Shown piece by piece: positions 58,142 to 64,000 of a DNA stretch of 64,000 nucleotides. Origin of the DNA: Taxillus chinensis (Eukaryota; Streptophyta; Magnoliopsida; Santalales; Loranthaceae). A program made the position numbers and the translations under genes. Every line of letters starts with the position of its first letter. The first letter of the stretch is position 1. The notes under the pieces are model-generated. The model saw nothing but the letters and a program-made list of their open reading frames with translations. It did no database searches and was not told the DNA's origin. The stretch covers positions 3,999,826-4,063,825 of the forward strand of contig CM042090.1 of assembly GCA_023512835.1 (NCBI GenBank), written 5' to 3'.

Positions 58142-58990
58142 TCACGCAATCAAGCACATGAGAAGGATCCGGGTAATATTTCCGTACCGGGAGACATGGA
58201 AAACATCATGAACACGGGCCAACTCGGGTGGTAACTCCAATCGGTAGGCAACTGGTCCCACGACTGCAATGAAAGGAAAAGGACCCACAAATCGAGGTGA
58301 GAATTTGGAACCTCGCCCAAATCGTCTGTGCCCCCGCCGTGGTGAGACTCGCAAGAAGACGCGATCCCCTACGACGAACTGCAGCGGTCGTCGCCGTCTG
58401 TCAGCATATGATTTCTGCCTACTCTGGGCCGTCAACATCCGTTGCCGAATCACCTGAACCAAGTCTGTAGTTTCCTGAACCATATCGGGACCCAAAACAA
58501 GGCCTCCCCGCCTGGGCCCAACACAGGGGGAGCGACACGGTCGCCCATACAACGCCTCATATGGCGCCGGTCTATCGTAGCTGATAACTGTTGTTGTAGG
58601 AGAACTCCACCAAGGGGAGGTGAGCCTCCCAACAACCACCAAAATCCAACACACAAGCACGGAGCATATCCTCGAGAATCTGAATAGTGCGCTCAGACTA
58701 GCCATCTGTCTGTGGGTGATAAGCTGTACTCAAATTCACCCGGGTGCCCAAAGCACGCTGTAACTGCCGCCAGAACTACGAAGTGAACCGTGCATCCCTA
58801 TCAGAGACGATAGATAATGGCACACCATGCAATCGTACCACCACGTCGACATATCGCTGTCCCAAGGTCCAATCGGATCGGTCTCACAAATCGAATAAAG
58901 TGGGCGATTTCGTCAAACGGTCTACAACAACCCAAATAGAATCATGACCTCTAGAACAGGAAGCCCTGTGACGAAGTCCATAGTCACATG
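58142..58990 (-). pseudogene. pol: Element I: integrase core and C-terminal module
   Basis: In element sense the core reads [30 protein letters not shown] with the second catalytic Asp, and STAYHPQTDG followed by a stop where Gln is expected, then [12 protein letters not shown] with the Glu. The C-terminal part (58142-58705) has ADRRRRPLQFVVGDRVFLRV, FSPRFVGPF and VHDVFHVS, like element X. Several frame changes break it. The chromodomain that should follow VFHVS is not readable. Confidence 0.87.
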
Positions 58991-59027
58991 ATCCCACTTC
59001 CACTCCGGCACAGGTAACGATTGCAAC

Positions 59028-59353
59028 TCACCGGCGACCGCAAATGCTCGGCCTTGACCGCTGGCATGTCAAACACCGTCGAACAAACTCCGCTATAGCC
59101 TTCTTAAGGCCCGACCACCGAACGTGCCGAACAAGATGATACATCTTCGTTCCTCCAGGATGAACAGCCAAACAAGAATGATGAAATTCCCGTAATCGCC
59201 TCCCGAAGAGGAGATGGAACAAACAACCGACCTTGATAGCGAGAAACATGGTCGAATCCTCGTCCAATCGGCGAAAATACGGCGGTCCAATCTGATCTCG
59301 GATGACCTCACACTCAACATCCCCCAATCGACCTTCAATAACTGACGCTGCAA
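59028..59353 (-). pseudogene. pol: Element I: integrase zinc module
   Basis: The frame contains HPGGTKMYHLVRHVRWSG and [10 protein letters not shown], the His-His-Cys-Cys zinc module of gypsy integrases. A frame change separates it from the core at about 59020. Confidence 0.82.
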
Positions 59354-59466
59354 CTCGGACTCGCTATAACCACACTTAGCATGCCCCGCTCTACTCCCTG
59401 CACTGGTTGCAACCTTAGTGCGTTAGTTGCCCCATCATCTCCCATTCCTTGACGGACAGAGAGCCA

Positions 59467-59778
59467 CTACGGCTTGGCTCTTCGGCTCAAGGCATCGCTA
59501 CTACATTCCCTTCCCGGGTGTATATTGTAGTCAAACTGGAATGCTGCATATACTCCACCCAACGCCTCGTCTAAGATTCGATCCCGCAGAGAAGATGTCT
59601 GCAAGCTCTTGTGGTCGGTGTATACCACAAACTTCTCCCCCAGGAGATAAGTGCGCCAACTCTTCAATGCAAAGATCACTGCAGCTAGCTCTAAATCATG
59701 CGTAGGGTAGTTCTTCTCATGGATCCTCAACCGTCGGGAACCATAAGCAATTACCCGTCCTTCTGCATGAGCACACAA
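59467..59778 (-). pseudogene. pol: Element I: RNase H
   Basis: The open 103-codon stretch reads RVIAYGSRRLRIHEKNYPTH, then LAAVIFALKSWRTYLLGEKF, then VYTDHKSLQ and SDALSRRAKP. This is the usual gypsy RNase H with HEKNYPTHDLE and TDHKSL. The first catalytic Asp region lies upstream in another frame. Confidence 0.87.
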
Positions 59779-60282
59779 CCCAATCCAACATTAGAGGCAT
59801 CACAATAAACCTCATAGGGTACACCCTCCTGTGGTAGGACCAGGATAAGTCTTGAGTCAATCGGCCTTCGGTGACAAAGCCTCCTCACAAGCATCCGACC
59901 GGTCAAACCGCACCCCCTTTCGGGTTAAACTAGTCATCGGTGCGGCTAAATGGGAAAAGTCCTTGACAAACCTCCCGTAATAACCCGCCAACCCCGTAAA
60001 ACTCCGTATCTCAAAAAACATTCGTTGGCCGCTTCCAAGATATCACCGCTTCATCTTGCCAGGATCCACGTGATACCCTCCGATGATACCACATGCCTAA
60101 AAATTTCACCCGTTGCGGCCAAAAATCACACTTCGTGAATTTTGCGTATAGTTATGGTCCCTCAACGTCCGCAACACCACGTGTAAATGCTCCTCATGCT
60201 CGCTCTGTTCGGGAGTAAATTAGAATATCATCTATAAAGACCACCACGAGCCGATCAAGATAGGGGGTGAAAATCAGGTGCA

Positions 60283-60963
60283 TCAATCCCATAAATACGC
60301 CGGGGCATTTGTGAGCCCAAAGGGCATCACTAGCCACTCATAATGGCCATATCTGCAGTGAAGGTCGTCTTGGGATGTCGACTCCCGCACACGTAGCTGA
60401 TGGTATCCGGACCTCAAATCGACCTTAAAAACCAACGGGCACCCCGAACTGGTCAAACAAATCATCGATCCTCGGTAGTGGGTATCTGTTCTTCACTGTC
60501 ACCTGGTTCAACTGTCGGTAGTCAATACACAACCGAATAACACCGGGGCACTCCAAGGCGAACTACTCCGTCTAATAAAACCACGCGCCAAAAGATCGTC
60601 AATCTGCCTCTTGAGCTCTCGAAGCTCAACTGGTGCCATCCTGTAAGCTGTCAATCTGATAGGTGTCGTCCCTGGTAGCAACTCAATCGAAAAGTCCACC
60701 TCTCTCTCTGGTGGTAATTCAACTAAGTCCTCGGGAAATACATCAGAAAACTGATTCACCACCTTAGGTAACACCACTTTACCCTCCTGTTGGGGATCAA
60801 CTAGAGTCAGTCTGGCTAACTGATGGGTTACATCACCCCATCCTTGCTTCAAAGGCCCCAATTTGCACGCATCATCAGACCACTCACCCACGAAGGTGCC
60901 TCGAGTACCCTCAGGTGTGAGGAAGGTCACTCGTCGTCTATAACACTCAATCACTGCCTCCAC
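60283..60963 (-). pseudogene. pol: Element I: reverse transcriptase, N-terminal and central part
   Basis: 60508-60963 carries the pre-RT linker and RT start ([54 protein letters not shown]). 60283-60465 carries [15 protein letters not shown] and [13 protein letters not shown]. The YxDD box should be near 60230-60250, where the element-sense text still reads [11 protein letters not shown] in a shifted frame. Bases are missing between APVLF and CVLTTDS, where relatives have about ten more residues. Confidence 0.87.
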
Positions 60964-61046
60964 ACGGTCAACCAGTCCATACCCAAAATCACATCAAATG
61001 CATCAAAGTGCATCACATATAGGTTATACCTGGAGGTCGACACCTC

Positions 61047-61250
61047 CTAGAGTAACCTCACATCCCGAACAGACCTATTGATCACCACCAGGCCCCCAAC
61101 GGGTGTATCAACCACCAGGGGCTGATCAACAGTAGTACAATCCAACTCTAATCCCTCAACAGTTGAGTGTGCGATAAAAGAATGTGTAGCACCAGTGTCA
61201 ATCAAGACAGTACAAATAGTGCGTGAAACCAAAATCATACCTCTCACAAG
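61047..61250 (-). pseudogene. pol: Element I: aspartic protease
   Basis: The frame reads VSRTICTVLIDTGATHSFIA, with the DTG catalytic box intact, followed by VDTPVGGLVVINRSVRD. It is linked to gag in a different frame. The enzyme would cut the polyprotein. Confidence 0.87.
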
Positions 61251-61518
61251 TGGCCCTGTCTCGCCTCGTCAACTGGTGGAACTCACCTCTCTGTCGGTGA
61301 TAGCATAGTTCCTCCCCTTACACTACCGCGGCCTGACTCATCATAGCTCGATCATTCCGTCCCTTCGAGCCTGGGCCTCCCGCAGGCGGCCGAGTAACGA
61401 GCCGTCCCTGTACCACCGCCCCGACCGAGCTGGTCTCCGATATGGAGCACCGCTCCTCGACCCTGGTCACGAGGTCGATGTGGCCCCGAACACTAGGCGA
61501 GCCGGCGAAGGACACTCT

Positions 61519-62564
61519 CTATCCTGTGTCCCGGCCCCCACATCGAAAACACTTGAGTGGGTTGCCACTCTTCCGCCTACAATCCGCCTCCTTGTGTCCC
61601 CGAAGTCCACAAGATCGACATGTCCCCAAAAACCGTGACGTAGAACTGCTGCCTGAGTTCCCTGGATGTGAAAATTTGGGCACCGGCCTCTTGTCTCCCT
61701 GTCCCTCTGACTGTTCCTCCCTTGGCCTCTTCTGGCTAGGTCCCACTGAGCTCCCTGGTTTCTGAGTCCTGATCTGGTTTAAGTCCGCTCTCCAATAAGT
61801 GCCTTGTTGATCGCGTCACCGTAGGTGGTCAACTCCATCATGTTCGGTCCCTCCTAAGTGATGGTCTCGGCCCATCAATGAAATCCCGAGTCTTATTAGC
61901 CTCGGCCCTCCATGACTCGGGGCAAATCTCCCTAACTCGGTGAAAGCGTGACATACTCGTCACGTCCATGCCCTGCTCCAGGGTGTAGTACTCCGTCGCC
62001 TCGTCTTCCGCACGAGCGAGGGAAATACTCGTGTAGAAGAGCTCCACAAAGTCCTCCCATGCCATCGGGCTCTCGTGAACATGCTTCCCCGCCCCGCGTC
62101 CCACCTGCGGGCCCCACCTACCAGGAAATGCGTGGCTAAGCGGACCTTAGCCTCCTCGGGCACCTGGATCGGCTCAAGATGTCCTCTATCCATTTGACCC
62201 ATTCCTCGGCCTCGTCGGGTCTCGTATTCGCCTCAAACTTCGTCGGTTTCCGCCCAGGAACCGGCTCACCCGGTCGATCGGTATTGCGGCGGAATCGTCA
62301 TGACCTGTGGCTGGTTCTCCTCTAGAACCTCCTGTTGTTGCTCCCGCGAGGCCGCCGCTGCCTCCTCGGCTCCTCCTTGCATCACTTCTCTGGCCACCTC
62401 CTTCATGGTACCCGCATGGCACCCTGGATTTGGCTCGGATTTGAGCCCCAATCCGAGCAAAATCTCGGAACCCAAGGCAGGTCTGGGTGAACTCGCTCTC
62501 CTTGCGATTCGGACTGAATGGATAACTCCTCCGCTGGACCTTGAGCCCTTGTCTTGGGTGCCAT
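61519..62564 (-). pseudogene. gag: Element I: gag with zinc knuckle
   Basis: I take the ATG at 62564 (MAPKTRAQG) as the start because it matches the position of the F start relative to the primer site. The capsid part is split between frames (WEDFVELFYTSISL, YYTLEQGMDVTSM, FDQMDRGHLEP-like). The nucleocapsid has CRSCGLRGHKEADC followed by CFRCGG (61519-61746), a knuckle and a partial second one. Several frameshifts occur between 61830 and 62560. Confidence 0.83.
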
Positions 62565-63007
62565 TCGCACCAACACATATCAACAACATCATTAACTACT
62601 ACGCACTAGTCAAACAACCAATAGGCAGAACCAAGTCCACCACACAAATAAGGAGGTTGCTAAACCCCATATTCTATTCACCAAATTATGTGGTTATTCA
62701 CTTAACTTCTTCAGTTTAAACTAGCACATTCAATCCCAAAGAATAACAAACCACAAATAGCCAATTGTATAATCAATACAAGCACATCCTTAAAGCATCA
62801 TTAGCAGATAATTTCTAGTGCCTAGATATGCACATAATCACGCAGCATGTATGCACCCAACCCAAATGCTTCCTAAGATGATCTGATCGACCCTCAGTCA
62901 ACCCAGAACACATATAAGGACTGCGTTGATCAGGCGCCCTCCCTATAGTCTTCCAAGCTTCTAAGTGTCTATCAACCACCCCTCACTACCTAGGTCCACT
63001 AGACCAT

Positions 63008-63019
63008 GCTCTGATACCA
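63008..63019 (-). other. Primer-binding site of element I
   Basis: In element sense TGGTATCAGAGC follows the 5' LTR after three bases (AGT). It is an exact initiator-Met primer site. Confidence 0.92.
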
Positions 63020-63022
63020 ACT

Positions 63023-64000
63023 TGTCACGCCCCCAAATTTTGAGCACTCACAGAATCAGGAACGCGACGTCCCCACGCCCACTCCGGGGTTCGAGGGGTT
63101 GGAGACTGATCCATTTCTAAACAATACTACAACGGGGGTAGCATTGTACCTACCAGTGATCCAGACACAACATGCAACCGACCAATAATTATATCAGTGC
63201 AATCAATATTACTGAATTAAATCAACACCACAAACACAAGTAGCAAGGTCCAGTTATCCAAGTTTATACAACTGTCACGGACCCAAGTCCGAAATAAAAT
63301 AAAATAAATAGATACCAAGTTCATTAAAGGAATCCTAAAGATGTCCCAACCTGATCTGCTATGGCTCCACCGGCTACTCCCTACAACCTGTAGAAAAATA
63401 GAGATAAAGTAGGGTGAGCACGAATGCCCAAGAGGTGATCCCCTCTCCGTATCCTAATATATGAGTCCCTAAGTCTACATGACGTGTACGATTGTGCTAA
63501 TGTAGTGTTACATTGCATCACAAATAAATCTCATTTAACCACAAATAGAACATCACACCACATTTAAATTTTATTGAAGTACGAAGGCAAAACAATCACC
63601 CACGGTAATTCCCGACCAACTCCAGGAATCATAACCACCATCATAGCCATATGTGGGACCTGTGGTGTCCCTAGTGACAACCTGCCACATATGGGACCTG
63701 GGTTACCAGCCATATAGGGGACTTGCGGCTTCTTGCCCCTATGCGGACCCGCAGCTAACCCAACGAACTTCCCCACCGTTCCACACTGGATGAACTAGCG
63801 ATCATTCCAACAAGCAAGTTTAGTTCGACAACCTTATAAAATTAGTTCACCAATCCAACGCTAACCACACATATAACTATATATATATATATAAATGCAC
63901 ATACATATTTAAATACTCATCGAAAATCTAATACCTTAAACGTCAATAAAAAAAAAAGGGACTAAGTTACAGGTATTTTTCATGTTAAGGAACTACAACA
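63023..64000 (-). repeat. 5' LTR of element I (partial)
   Basis: It matches 55589 onward for 978 bp to the window edge. The two differ by substitutions and by several 1-3-base deletions in this copy, for example near 63420-63800. Confidence 0.93.

Larger units (their letters stand above)
55589..64000 (-). mobile_element. Element I: gypsy retrotransposon with family-A LTRs (runs off edge)
   Basis: The 3' LTR is 55589-57715 and the 5' LTR starts at 63023, beyond which only 978 bp are in the window. The interior (57716-63022) has, in element sense, gag, protease, reverse transcriptase, RNase H and integrase, the Ty3/gypsy order. Its pol wording is like F and X (Del/Tekay-type chromovirus, tentative). 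Left flank is TCAGC; the right flank is outside. Almost every domain is frameshifted. Confidence 0.92.

Noticed and set aside
1..64000. tRNA or rRNA genes
   Set aside because: I found only 12-19-base primer sites complementary to tRNA 3' ends and no cloverleaf or rRNA text.

Overview
The window is intergenic DNA from a plant nuclear genome, almost certainly a seed plant. It is packed with Ty3/gypsy and Ty1/copia LTR retrotransposons primed by initiator-Met or Arg tRNA-like sites, plus hAT DNA transposons, (CT/GA)n and (AT)n microsatellites and AT-rich spacers. I see no intact host gene, tRNA, rRNA, CRISPR array or operon. Every recognisable protein belongs to a mobile element, and nearly all carry stops or frameshifts. 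I cannot name the species. Letters A-I and X below are my own labels; they are not database names.

Layout. 1-1561: the 3' end of a plus-strand chromovirus-type gypsy element (X). 1562-18090: a family-B gypsy LTR (B1) split by a 14.3-kb non-autonomous, gag-only Tat/Ogre-like element (C, 3740-18002, TSD CTCAC). C's own 3' LTR is split by a solo copia-like LTR (D, 3862-5024, TSD ATTGG). 18091-19305: unassigned DNA rich in TTCGA words. 19306-34190: an old minus-strand hAT transposase (BED finger plus DUF659-like region) cut into three pieces by an 8.8-kb copia element (G, 19534-28349, TSD AAAGT) and by a family-B LTR (B2, 28521-32784). B2 itself holds a solo family-A LTR (29861-32040, TSD CTCTA). 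34200-36957: a decayed transposon-type reading frame and a 1.2-kb TRIM. 38067-39540: the 3' end of another copia element (H).

39562-53465: a truncated gypsy element F (minus strand, 5' LTR of family B). Its gag carries a tandem duplication, and a 634-bp hAT-type MITE (TSD AAAGTCCT) sits between its zinc knuckle and protease. A Reina-like chromovirus E (42052-49934) is inserted in its gag. E's gag is in turn split by a solo family-B LTR (B3, 46946-49316, TSD ACCTC). 53466-54218: remnants of a G-like and a C-like LTR. 54219-55588: unassigned. 55589-64000: gypsy element I (minus strand, family-A LTRs), running off the right edge.

No cellular pathway is encoded. The useful content is the stratigraphy, which is dated by nesting and target-site duplications, and a few structural oddities. 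These are: a position in the family-B LTR that holds a different minisatellite in different copies; short repeat words shared between unrelated LTR families; a TRIM whose LTR end and primer site match those of autonomous element E; and a 110-bp tandem array in the 3' untranslated part of C. These are the best candidates for novelty. I found no convincing new multi-gene system.
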